Shown in pieces: positions 44,713-53,819 of a stretch of 64,000 bases of DNA (the stretch's first letter is position 1; each line of letters opens with the position of its first letter). The notes beneath the pieces were generated by a model. That model was not told the origin of the DNA and searched no databases. It saw only the letters and a program-made list of their open reading frames with translations. The position numbers and the translations under genes are program-made. The stretch covers positions 62,232,369-62,296,368 of the forward strand of contig CM037777.1 in NCBI GenBank assembly GCA_021229015.1, in the 5' to 3' direction. The DNA comes from Solen grandis. Its lineage: Eukaryota; Mollusca; Bivalvia; Adapedonta; Solenidae.

Positions 44713-44907
44713 CTGAAATCAATAATGTTCGTGAGACGCTAATTTTCGTGAAGGGTTTTATCCACGAATATTAATCCCCAAGAAAACCTGTCTCGTAAAT
44801 AGACCTCACATTTTCTAGAACATAGATCCACGAATAAATATGCCCACGAAATTTCATTAGGTGCATAATCACCGAAATTAATTAACGAAAATTAATGATT
44901 TTACAGT
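44711..44907 (+). mobile_element. MITE family ATTAATTTTCGTGGG (copy 1)
   Basis: The left end CTGAAATCAATAATGTTCGT and the right end ACGAAAATTAATGATTTTAC are inverted. Interior GGGTTTTATCCACGAATATT, AATAGACCTCACATTTTCTA and GAACATAGATCCACGAATAA are shared with 56879-57060 (inverted) and 58551-58740. It abuts a SINE on the left. Confidence 0.8.
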
Positions 44908-45537
44908 ACGTTAAACCCAAGTCAGCTTAAAATAATATAAAAAAAAATACTTGTCAAATGCCATTCAATTAAACTAGACTTACTTTTTTTTCTGAAATAC
45001 AATACACTGATCATTGAAATAAAATTCTATAAGCGATTGGGGTGTTTGACAAAATTATGAGTGTTTCAGTGTAGTTTACCAGTTCAGCTGATCGGAGTTT
45101 TTTCATTTACACTTGAATCAACCATAACGATTAATTCATTTAGCTCCTCATGAAAATCGATTTCATAATTTCAATGTATTTGGTCAAATTGCATGTAGTG
45201 ACGCATTTCATTTCAATCCGATCAAAGGGTCACACGCATTTATCAGAAAAGGGTTCATTTAAGAAAAGTGGGTAATGGTTCAGAAAAGAGGGTTGATCGA
45301 AAAATTCAATGCTTATTATATATACTAGTTGTATGGAAAATAATTTGTAAAGAAAAGGGGTATATATGGGGTTTTCTTAGGGAAAACTCACGAATGGGTC
45401 ACTTTATATTTAGAGGGTAAAACTTTGCAAAAACATATATATGGAATCAATTTAAATTTGTTATTATTACTGTCGAATAAAAAATCGTATATACCACCAT
45501 CTCGTCTCATGTTAGTGATTAGGTTTTTTAGCAATGT

Positions 45538-45680
45538 CCCGTGTTCTTGAAAACACTTAGGTATGATCTCGGGCGCAAATATGAGTAACAAATCTCATTA
45601 CTCAAATCCCTATTGAAACTAATGGGCATAATTTGAAAATCATACTTAAGTACCATTCGAGAACATTTGGCACGGTCTCT
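45538..45680 (+). repeat. Dispersed element, GTTCTCGAAAA/AATGGGCATA family (copy 3)
   Basis: Left CCCGTGTTCTTGAAAACACT and right AAGTACCATTCGAGAACATT are inverted. The core AAATCCCTATTGAAACTAAT then GGGCATAATTTGA is shared with the other copies. Confidence 0.7.
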
Positions 45681-46056
45681 GATATAATTGACGTCATGAC
45701 GTAATCTTACTTACTTTCTCGAGTGATCTATCAGGTGTTTAATGCGCGGCAGAATTGGGAATTTGGCAGGTGCAAAAAAGAAAGAGTCTGGCTTGCCGTA
45801 TGTCGGTAGGCACTGTCTTGTTGAGGCATACGTATCCGTTCATCATACCCATTTTTGTTTCTTCAATTTTGCAGGTGTTTGTTTTTGTTTTCCTGGTTAG
45901 ATGAAAGAATCATGTAGATAGGGATATCTACAGAAGGTAAAACAATTGACGAGGCTATCGAATTATAGTCACGAGTGTGAGATATTGCTGATCCGACAGA
46001 CAGACAGACAGACGGACGGAGTGACAGACATAATCTGGTATAAATACCCATTGCAG

Positions 46057-46160
46057 GTCCACGGATACGTTCAGTCACATTGCCGGGACGTTCGTGACCT
46101 ACATGTGTCTGGCCATGACTCAAGTGACCAATGACTCTTACTACTACTACCAAATGCACA
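46057..46160 (+). CDS. Cysteine-rich ectodomain gene 2, exon 2 of module 2
   Basis: A 104-nt exon from CCCATTGCAG to GTAAGT. It encodes (K)STDTFSHIAGTFVTYMCLA then MTQVTNDSYYYYQMH. It shares with module 1 exon 2 the start K-S-T-[ND]-T-F, the Y-x-C core and the D-S-Y-x-Y-Y end, and is one codon shorter. It leaves in phase 1. Confidence 0.8.
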
Positions 46161-46211
46161 GTAAGTATTCCATCTATCTGTCCTTCCCTTTTTTCCCCTT
46201 CCCTTCATTTT

Positions 46212-46378
46212 CATTTTCAGTTCCAGGACTGGTTGGCCCGGTGTCAGGATAATGTGACTGGGTGTGGTATCATGCCACATGTCTATGGCGTGATACTGCA
46301 GTGTGGCAGCACTATATCTGTCTATAGTAGACATCGTCTCCAAATGACTGAAATACTGTTGATGGGACGTTAACAAGC
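46212..46378 (+). mobile_element. SINE family B, 5'-truncated
   Basis: TTCCAGGACTGGTTGGCCCG, GTGTCAGGATAATGTGACTG, GTGTGGTATCATGCCACATG and GCGTGATACTGCAGTGTGGC are the body of family B. The tRNA head is absent. The element starts about 50 bp after a splice donor. Confidence 0.75.
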
Positions 46379-46415
46379 ATGAAATATAATAGGTTTTAAA
46401 GCATCAAATATTCTT

Positions 46416-46627
46416 TTAACCCTTTTGATACTTTGGGCACTTGTGACTGCCTTTGCGATCACTGCAGACCAAGATCAACCTGCACATCCGTGATTCTGGT
46501 CATAGTCTAAACTCATCGCTATTTTAGCAATTAATTTTCAAGAAGCGGCCCCATAAACTACTAATGGTACGGTCCAAAATGTTGAAAGGGCAAGTCAAAT
46601 TAAAAAAGTAAGCATGGTAAGGGTTAA
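46416..46627 (+). mobile_element. Second TTAA-flanked MITE family
   Basis: TTAACCCTTTTGATACTTTG at the left and CATGGTAAGGGTTAA at the right; only the outer TTAACCCTT is inverted. Interior ACCAAGATCAACCTGCACAT and CGTGATTCTGGTCATAGTCT is unlike the 242-bp family. TTAA flanks suggest mobilisation by a piggyBac-type transposase. Confidence 0.65.
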
Positions 46628-47249
46628 AACAAAACATTAACGCATTGTATTTTGTTTTGTAAATTCTCTTTTTGGGACCAAATAAGATGAACATGTATAA
46701 CCTTAAACATTGCTGAAACAGATAAAGTTAAACTCGTTTTCGTTTGTAATATGACTAAGATGTCAGTTTGTCTAACTTAAGTTCAATATTGACAATTTTA
46801 TCAATATAATTTAAATTGTTGTTTTTGTTATATTTTCACCACAATTGTTTGATTCTTTGTCACAGCGTAACATTAAATTGAAGGTGTATCAAATTTTCGA
46901 GGGGTGGGGGAAATGGCTTTCAGAAAGAAAGCCTAAGTTTCTACCAGTAAGACAGTTTAGCGTGAGAATCTGTCTTTATTTACAAATAATATTTAGACAT
47001 TGGTATTTTCATCATTATTACATACACTGTATCGTTAAGACATTCAGTTACTTAGGGACATGTACTATAAAAGGATTTCCTTTGTATTCAAAAGTACATA
47101 TATGTACATGTATTCTCGTCATATTTGACATTTAACCTGATTTCAGTTTTGTTATATATTACCGGGATGAATTAACTCATATTTTCATTTTCGGATAGTG
47201 TTGTCTTATAAGCGGGGATTGATTATGTATCCCAAACTTTTGATGTTGT

Positions 47250-47490
47250 TTAACCCTTTCCCTCATAGAGGAAACCATGAAAAGACCTATGCGAACAGCA
47301 TAAAACCAGATCAGCCTGCGAGTAACTCGCAGGCTGATCAGGTTTTATGCTGTTCGCTGCTCCTCAGTGGTCTGGAAATGAGGATTTTGTAATTAAATTT
47401 GGTATGGTTTAACTGTGGTTTTCTGCAGATCAGGCTTTATGTGCACCTATTGAGTGCGTCAAAATGAGTCTATATGAGGGAAAGGGTTAA
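47250..47490 (+). mobile_element. piggyBac-like TTAA MITE (copy 3)
   Basis: TTAACCCTTTCCCTCATAGA and TATGAGGGAAAGGGTTAA, perfect inverted ends, with the same central palindrome; about 241 bp. Confidence 0.85.
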
Positions 47491-47756
47491 CAGTCAAATT
47501 TATTCATTAGAGAATAAAGGTCAAGTTGAATTTCAAATGTGATAAGCAGTATTTGACAATATGTATTCTATTATGTATTTTATCACCTAAACATATCAAA
47601 ACTGCTGCTTAATGCATATCTTATTATCAGTTCGACATTCTCAATAAATTTGACTATTCATGATCAACGTAAAAAAAATAAAAGCGAATTCACATTTTGG
47701 GCGAATTTGTTCAAATGCAAAATCACTTGGGTCTTTTTAAATAATAACATGAATTA

Positions 47757-47965
47757 TCCCCGGTGGCTGAGTGGTTAGAGCTCGGAGGCTGGGGTTCTTG
47801 GATTCGATACCCGACCTCGTCATGCCTAAGTTGTTTGAAATGGTACTGAGCGCTCAGCATATATACGTACAGGGTAGTTCCAGGACTGGTAGGCCCGGTG
47901 TCTGGATGTGGTGTGATGTCACATGTCTATACGGTGTGATACTGCAGTCTTGCTGATCTACATGC
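47757..47965 (+). mobile_element. tRNA-derived SINE, family B
   Basis: TCCCCGGTGGCTGAGTGGTT then AGAGCTCGG (A box), and GGTTCTTGGATTCGATACCC (B box). The body has TGGTACTGAGCGCTCAGCAT, GGGTAGTTCCAGGACTGGTA and GTGTGATGTCACATGTCTAT. It ends shortly before the acceptor of exon 3. Confidence 0.85.
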
Positions 47966-48032
47966 ATATCTGTTTCAAGTAGACATAGCTTCGAATAAAC
48001 TTATGCTAATATAGCATGGATTATTTGAACAG

Positions 48033-48158
48033 CTGTACAACCAAATGCAGCTAATGAGCGTGTGACGATCAACATAGGCGACACGCTGACAACACGTGCA
48101 CAGATCTGCGAGAGCGTCTCCGTACCGGCGGCCGAGTTTCACGTGCTCGTCAAGTCGG
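48033..48158 (+). CDS. Cysteine-rich ectodomain gene 2, exon 3 of module 2 (DUF7045-like)
   Basis: A 126-nt exon from TTTGAACAG to GTACGT, phase 1 at both ends, encoding (T)VQPNAANERVTINIGDTLT then TRAQICESVSVPAAEFHVLV and KS. The P-N-A-x-x-ERV-x-I, x-IC and AEF-x-x-LVK pattern matches module 1 exon 3. It is richer in G and C than the surrounding introns, as expected of a conserved coding exon. Confidence 0.8.
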
Positions 48159-49082
48159 GTACGTAACTGACCATTCTGGGTCAAAAAAAGCTTAACGAAA
48201 ACTAAAGTTGAAGTTGTTGTTTGGTCAATAATTAACACTGTAATACATATTGTTGATTATATTTACTATTTGTAAGGGTATGTTTCATATATGATACACT
48301 TTGGGGATTTATATACTTTTCAAAAGTAGCTAGAGTTTGGTAAGAGATCTCAGAGTTTCTGTGTTTGTTTGTTTATTGTTGTTATTGTTTGTTTTGTTTT
48401 TTGCCATAAGAACAGCTTTTTTTATGAATTATTTAGTAGTATTTCGAAAATAAATGTAAATAAATTGCTAAGTATATATATAACTAGGCATTTCAATGTT
48501 CAACCAATGTGGCATTTTATTATAATACAACATCAAAATGTTCATTTCTGCGCCAAATGAGACTTGATGAAGTATACATGCTTGTTACAATGAAATCTTT
48601 CTTTTTAAAATATATTTAGATATAAATAACCACCTATAAACGTTATTCATAATGAGAAAAAGCCTTTATTTCATGCTGATGAAATACTGTGTGAAATCAA
48701 TAGGATAAAATCCATATCCCACATTGTGAATGATATAAGCCTACTGGAACTACTTACTTTATTTATAAGGGAATGTATATAAAATATGTAGCATCCCAGT
48801 ATTACTTGTTGCCCACTTTGTTTTCTTATTTGGCAAGCATTCACATAGGTCCATCCGCGTGGTACCAGGATTAAACACACAAAATAATTCCATCATTTTG
48901 TTAGCTGTTTTCAAAGTTTGCATAAAATAAAAAAAAGAAATTCGTTTGTTTTGAGTTAATATGGAATATATCTCATCTGAAATTGTATCATTTCGAGATG
49001 AGATATATTCCATATCCACTAAAACAAATATGCTGTATACATTCCCTAAATATTTTGACATTGTACCTTCGATCCCCGACAG
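48159..49082 (+). other. Intron between module 2 exons 3 and 4
   Basis: AT-rich, with one palindromic ATATGGAATATATCTCA element at 48942-49030, ending about 50 bp before the CCCCGACAG acceptor. Nothing else seen. Confidence 0.6.
48942..49030 (+). repeat. Palindromic element ATATGGAATATATCTCA (copy 3)
   Basis: GTTTTGAGTTAATATGGAAT then ATATCTCATC at the left; GATGAGATATATTCCATATC then CACTAAAACAAA at the right. A short, strongly self-complementary copy of the family at 30925 and 31155. Confidence 0.8.
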
Positions 49083-49265
49083 GGTCGGAGAGTGCCGCCA
49101 AGCAGTACTGCCCGCCGGCTCTCCTGGCCCAGATGGACTATGTACACACCGACTCGAGCGGCACAGTGACGTGTGACAGTTCTACCGACAATTGGGACGT
49201 CTGTACAGACAGGATGGTCATGACGTTCGACTACGGCACGTGCGCGACGGAGATGGCGTATTCAG
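49083..49265 (+). CDS. Cysteine-rich ectodomain gene 2, exon 4 of module 2 (DUF7042-like)
   Basis: A 183-nt exon from CCCCGACAG to GTCCGG, the same length as module 1 exon 4. It encodes (G)SESAAKQYCPPALLAQMDY, VHTDSSGTVTCDSSTDNWDV and CTDRMVMTFDYGTCATEMAY then S. Shared features: GSE-x-AAK, CP-x-x-LL, TDS-x-G-T-x-[ST]-C, VCTD, and the fourth cysteine. Four cysteines are conserved in position. The phase 1 ends make it a symmetric cassette. Confidence 0.85.
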
Positions 49266-50403
49266 GTCCGGAAATATTTAGCATCCACTTCTTGTCTTAA
49301 ATATCTTTCATTTTTTCTCATTGCTTTCTTTTCTTTTTGGAATAATCCGGTATATGATTATTACAGTCAAACCTGTCTTAAGCGGCCAGTCAAGGGAACA
49401 AGAGAAAGTGTCCGCTTAACAGAATGACCGCTAAATGAAAGTTTAACATATAACAAAATGCTAGTTTGGTAATATCAAAACTGACCGCTTGATACAGGTG
49501 TCGCTAATACAGGTTCAACTGTATATCATTACATATATTATGTGAGTTATATTGATTATATATAGCCCTGATCACGACATACAATAGTAATGGTAACGTG
49601 TTGATATAGATGAGGATATGATGCACGTATATATGGTAACGTATAATCAAAGATCTATTAAACAAAGACTGGCAACTAATCTAAATCCCACAAAAGCACG
49701 TAACAAATTGTCCAATTCTCGCAAAGTCACGTTTTCAGATATCTCCTTTTCTATTTAAGATATTTGAAAGCAAACTGTATCTCACAAGATTACATTACCA
49801 CCAAGATGAAACATTATGTATGAAAATAAGTCAAGAAGTAAAACTGTTTCGTGTTAAATAGAAAGGTCCTTTATGATGATGATTATGTAAAACAGTCATG
49901 TTTTTTTCTGCTTTACTCGTTGAATTTAAACCATAATTTAAAATAATTTATAAAATATATTAAACGGAAAATAATTCCTTGCAGTAGAAAAATGATTATT
50001 ATATAATATGGTTTCATTTTCCTCTATGATTTTCATACATTTTTGAAAGTTACAATATTAAATGATCTGCTGTGTGCCTAAGCAATATTTTACAACGGCT
50101 ATTACAGGAGTTTCCTATCTCTGTTTAATATGTCTTTGGTGTAATTTGATGAAACTTTCATTATGTATCTATCTTGAGATGTTATCGTATAACACATATA
50201 ATAATATGTTTAACATTATGCATTTTGATTTATATGTTTGCTATGTATTTATCATATATAATTATCATAAATATATAATATTATTTTATATTATTCATTT
50301 TATCAATATATAAATTCATCTACATGTAATTAAATATATTTATCCAAATACTTTATCGTATGCACATATGACAAAATTTTGATCCTCTAACTTCTCTCCA
50401 CAG
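49266..50403 (+). other. Intron between module 2 exons 4 and 5
   Basis: It contains a small MITE (49372-49523) and AT-rich sequence; acceptor CTCTCCACAG. Open frames near 50062-50313 are AT-rich noise. Confidence 0.6.
49372..49523 (+). mobile_element. Small MITE, TACAGTCAAACCTGT ends
   Basis: TACAGTCAAACCTGT at the left and ACAGGTTCAACTGTA at the right form 15-bp near-perfect inverted repeats. The interior GTCTTAAGCGGCCAGTCAAG and GTCCGCTTAACAGAATGACC also has internal symmetry. About 150 bp, non-coding; I recognise the CTTAAGCGGCC sequence as a common bivalve repeat. Confidence 0.75.
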
Positions 50404-50505
50404 CGGCGGGTACGGTATGGTGTATGGTAAACATCACCAGTACTTACCAGTACGTCGTGGTCTATAACACGGACGCCTCCCCCACTTACAAGTTTGCCTG
50501 CTTTT
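50404..50505 (+). CDS. Cysteine-rich ectodomain gene 2, exon 5 of module 2, with one extra T
   Basis: From CTCTCCACAG, it encodes (A)AGTVWCMVNITSTYQYVVV then YNTDASPTYKFACF, homologous to module 1 exon 5 (V-x-CM, YN-x-x-ASP, TYKF-x-C). It should end in phase 0 as TGC TTT|GTAAG. The sequence instead has TGC TTTT GTAAG, so the exon as written is 102 nt and the next exon falls out of frame. One T too many in a four-T run (50502-50505) is the simplest explanation. With it removed, the module is 837 nt and the whole gene is open. Confidence 0.8.
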
Positions 50506-50823
50506 GTAAGTGTCAGATAGATGTTGTTTTAATCATTTGACCGGAAACATTTACATGCAGTTAAAATCTATAATAGAACAAACCAATTAATAACAAAACA
50601 ATTGAATAAAAACTGATAATTGTGACTAATTATTTTGTCATTTTGGTGTTTAAAAAAAATCCTCTGAAAGAAAATAGCTTATATTTCATTTTTCATACAA
50701 TGCAATTGCTAAATTAGACTAGATCTTTTAATATGTCCAATCAATATAATGCGGTTATATTTAACAGTTAGCACATAATATTTACTAAAATTTCGGTAAG
50801 GATTTTATATACTGTCTTTATAG
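50506..50823 (+). other. Short intron, nothing seen
   Basis: About 320 bp of AT-rich sequence from GTAAGT to TCTTTATAG. Confidence 0.7.
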
Positions 50824-50953
50824 GTCGCGTCTTCCGACGGACTGACGGCGTCGGTGGTGTATAACAACTGTACGGAGAACATGACACCGACCACGGCGGC
50901 TCTAAGCCATGACGGCACCACTATAGGCTCATTACTCACCATGACGCCAAATA
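50824..50953 (+). CDS. Cysteine-rich ectodomain gene 2, exon 6 of module 2
   Basis: A 130-nt exon from TTTATAG to GTACGT, same length and phases as 28048-28177. It encodes VASSDGLTASVVYNNCTENM, TPTTAALSHDGTTIGSLLTM and TPN. SSD-x-L-[ST]-A, VY-x-NCT and SHDGT-x-IG are conserved. NCT is again a potential N-glycosylation sequon. Confidence 0.85.
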
Positions 50954-51342
50954 GTACGTCACGTCCCATTACAAAATCGTCTGAAACCAGCCTTTCATTG
51001 TATTCATAAACTTTTGTGCTCGTTTTTCTTTTGTGTGTTTTTTTGTTGTTTTGTTTTGTTTTTTGTAGTTATCAGTTTATTTAAATACAGCTATTCATTA
51101 ATCGCTTCATGGTTTGGTGTAGATTTGAACCTGTGAAAATATATCATAGAAAAACGACTATACAGAAAACGATGTTAAGGGGAAATGGAGTTTTACTCCA
51201 TCATTCTTACCAATTCTTCTTATATGATATCGGTTGTCAACATCATTATTCCGTTTAGCATCGTAAAATATTTATCGTCTTGTTAGCACCTGTTTCAGAT
51301 AATAAAAAAAAGCTCTCTCTCTCTATCTTTTACACACACACA

Positions 51343-51376
<34 letters not shown>

Positions 51377-51611
51377 TGGTCCCAAATAGCTACCATGTCT
51401 CTTTTATAATCTCTAATCGAAAACTGAAAATTCATTGTTGCTACAGGAACTGTCAACAGCATTTTAAAAACATATTCAGCTATAACAATACATGTTATAA
51501 ATAGGTACATTTTTTCATAATTATAATTGTTCATCTTGATTGTAATATTTAATGATTTTTTTTCAAGCTACCTACAAAACCAATTTATCCTTTTCTTATT
51601 TTCTCTTACAG
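50954..51611 (+). repeat. Intron with (CA)n and (CT)n microsatellites
   Basis: CT run at 51311-51325 and CA run at 51331-51374. The acceptor is TTTTCTCTTACAG. Otherwise featureless. Confidence 0.75.
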
Positions 51612-51620
51612 TTACCTGCC
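51612..51620 (+). CDS. Module 2 exon 7, a 9-nt microexon
   Basis: TTACCTGCC between TTTTCTTATTTTCTCTTACAG and GTAAGT; encodes I-T-C plus the first base of a proline codon. It matches the module 1 microexon in length, phase and cysteine, and it joins exon 6 to the transmembrane exon in frame. Confidence 0.7.
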
Positions 51621-52524
51621 GTAAGTAGTACATTCCATATATTGACGTTTCGTTATTTATTTTCTTTGTAAGCCCGTTAACAATAGCTGGGTACATATAA
51701 TTTCATTACACGAATGGCAGATGAGAGATTAAACCCTATTAACACACGTAAACATTACTGCTCTACTCACCTGTGTCCCAGTTGTTAATACACTGTGAAT
51801 GCTCTTTATGGCAGAGTTCACAGAGAGAACTCAATGCCGATTAATCATTAATATGAACCTACAGAAATCAAACTTACCACATTGTTCATTTCGTTTCATC
51901 TCAATTTTGACTGTAAGTGAAAAGGTTGTACATTTCAATAGGTTTTGTGTATTTTGACTACATGTCATAATTTCATAGTTTCCTCGTCCGGTGAAAGGAA
52001 AGTGGCAGGTATTTACAATAGTGAACTCAATTGCAGATAATGAAATTAAATCCTCTTTTAATATGTAGGGACTGGCAGCCTACCCACAATTATAAATCGA
52101 TTATATGCGTTCTAAATCTGTTTTCTTCATCGCCTTCCACTTTTCGATTAAACATTATTGGCGTTATGTTTGCTTCAAAGTTTTATGCATAGACTATCCA
52201 ACTTTTTTCGTAGGACCAATAATGATACTTTTTTTATGAATTAATACAATGTTTAAATCTTATGCATTGTTCAGGGCCGAGTGTTGACCACCCTTTTTAT
52301 ATAAACTGTTTTGCTGGCTGAGAACAAATACTTTAAAATAACATGTATAAAATTCTTATACAGTGTCCATGGCCCAATGCTGACCGCCCTTTATATTATA
52401 AACTGCATTACAAGAATCTCCTGTTACAGCAAACAGCATGTGCTAGAGTCTTATGCAGTGTACAGGACCTAGTGCTAGCGGCCCTCCATAAAATGAGCTG
52501 CATAGCAGGCATTTCTCATTGCAG
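51621..52524 (+). other. Intron before the transmembrane exon
   Basis: No element recognised apart from a short repeated phrase: GTTCAGGGCCGAGTGTTGAC (52269), GTCCATGGCCCAATGCTGAC (52363) and GTACAGGACCTAGTGCTAGC (52459) begin three diverged units of about 95 bp. The acceptor is TCTCATTGCAG. Confidence 0.6.
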
Positions 52525-52710
52525 CGTTTCTTGGAGATAGCGCAGCTGCCGCGGCCTCATCTGAATCTGGTTCCAGTATACTCCCAATTATCATAGGGGC
52601 AGTGGTCGGCCTGCTTCTGATTGTTATAATTATAGCGATCACGTGCTACTGCATCTACAAGAAAAAGAAGAACTCGATTGAACACGAAGATAAGAAGGAA
52701 AAACCACCAG
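52525..52710 (+). CDS. Cysteine-rich ectodomain gene 2, transmembrane exon
   Basis: A 186-nt exon, phase 1 at both ends. It encodes (P)FLGDSAAAAASSESGSS, then a hydrophobic span of about 22 residues from ILPIIIGAVVGLL to IIIAIT (52578-52643), then CYCIYKKKKNSIEHEDKKEK and PP. The Ala/Ser stalk, the G-x-x-x-G-like GAVVG in the membrane and the KKKK stop-transfer make this a type I single-pass segment with the cysteine-rich module outside. The two juxtamembrane cysteines could be palmitoylated, which is inference. No similar exon was found for module 1. Confidence 0.85.
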
Positions 52711-52891
52711 GTTTGCACATTTTTCTTTATACAGATGTATTTGATAAAGCATGTATTTTAATTAATTAATCAATTAGCCCAGATAACAAATTAAAATGCA
52801 TATATACAGCAAAATGTATGTTTAACTTCGTTTAAATTATCTAAGCATATATTAAGCATAAGAGTACGAAGTGTGAGCATTGTCATTTTAA

Positions 52892-52932
<41 letters not shown>

Positions 52933-53371
52933 AGAGAGAGAGAGGAGAGAGAACCATAAGAAATTATCACGTTTTACATCGAAATGTCCAGAGTAAATAC
53001 AGAAATAGAAGAATATGGAATAGTTAAAGATCAGCTCTCGACATGCATCTGTTCAGTATCCTTTTTTTTTTTTTTTTTTTTTTTGAAATTCTGATTTAGA
53101 CCTTTCGCAGTGAAAGAGATGTTTTTCCTAACTGCAAGTTCTATATTGAAATACATAATTATACTGTTTAAATGTAAGAGTGTTTGATTTTCAAATGCAT
53201 TTTAATGTATTTTCTCGTTGCATGTATAATCAGTTATGTAATGGAAATCACAGGTAGAAGTAGAAACTACACATATATATATGTATGCTGCTATTTACCA
53301 TTTACTTTGGTTGTGTTCTCTCTACCCCTCGTTCTCTCCTCTTCTCTCTCTCTAAATTCTCCCCCTCCCCT

Positions 53372-53408
<37 letters not shown>

Positions 53409-53595
53409 TTATTTGAGGATATATCATTTATGTTAATATTCATTATTCATAGACGAGGTTCTATATCTTTGCTACGTTTTTTTTGTTGTTGTTTGTTTTG
53501 GTTTTGTTTTTTTCGTCTCTACTTCTATCATTTTCAATGAATTCCATGGATCAGACTGAATAGTACAAAATTAATGTTTATTTCCAACTCCCCAG
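52711..53595 (+). repeat. Intron with TA, GA, T and CT microsatellites
   Basis: (TA)n at 52891-52917, a GA run at 52918-52952, poly-T at 53062-53084, and a (CT)n tract at 53340-53406. Open frames of poly-Ser/Leu there are microsatellite. Confidence 0.85.
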
Positions 53596-53625
53596 AAGAA
53601 GCACAACAGGAGATTGAAATTAACG
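53596..53625 (+). CDS. Cysteine-rich ectodomain gene 2, small cytoplasmic exon
   Basis: A 30-nt exon from AACTCCCCAG to GTAAAG, encoding (E)EAQQEIEIN, phase 1 at both ends. Short, acidic and phase-compatible with both the transmembrane exon and the terminal exon at 59880. Supported by splice signals and phase rather than homology. Confidence 0.6.
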
Positions 53626-53784
53626 GTAAAGTCTAAAATAACCTAGATTAGTTTCATGTTGTCTGATGCACTTAGGGCAGTTTTAAATCATTTCTGTTCT
53701 CGAACAGCTGGATTAAATGTGTTTGATTCATTAATTCTTTTATCATAATTTTAAATTAAAATTTATTTGTGTAAGATTTACCAG

Positions 53785-53819
53785 TGATTGAATCAGGAGA
53801 AAACCCTGAGGCGGCGTAA
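53785..53819 (+). CDS. Possible alternative terminal exon
   Basis: After AAGATTTACCAG the frame required by the 30-nt exon reads (V)IESGENPEAA and stops at TAA (53817-53819). Using it would replace the long tail encoded at 59880 with eleven residues, for a protein of about 388 residues. The pyrimidine tract is weak and no poly(A) signal was identified nearby, so this is tentative. Confidence 0.3.

Larger units (their letters stand above)
43700..46056 (+). other. Intron between module 2 exons 1 and 2
   Basis: GTGGGT to CCATTGCAG. It contains a SINE (44484-44712), a MITE (44711-44907) and a dispersed repeat (45538-45680). No exon seen. Confidence 0.6.
46161..48032 (+). other. Intron between module 2 exons 2 and 3, packed with mobile elements
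   Basis: GTAAGT to TTTGAACAG. In 1.9 kb it holds a 5'-truncated SINE B (46212-46378), two different TTAA-flanked MITEs (46416-46627, 47250-47490) and a SINE B (47757-47965). No exon seen. Confidence 0.7.
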
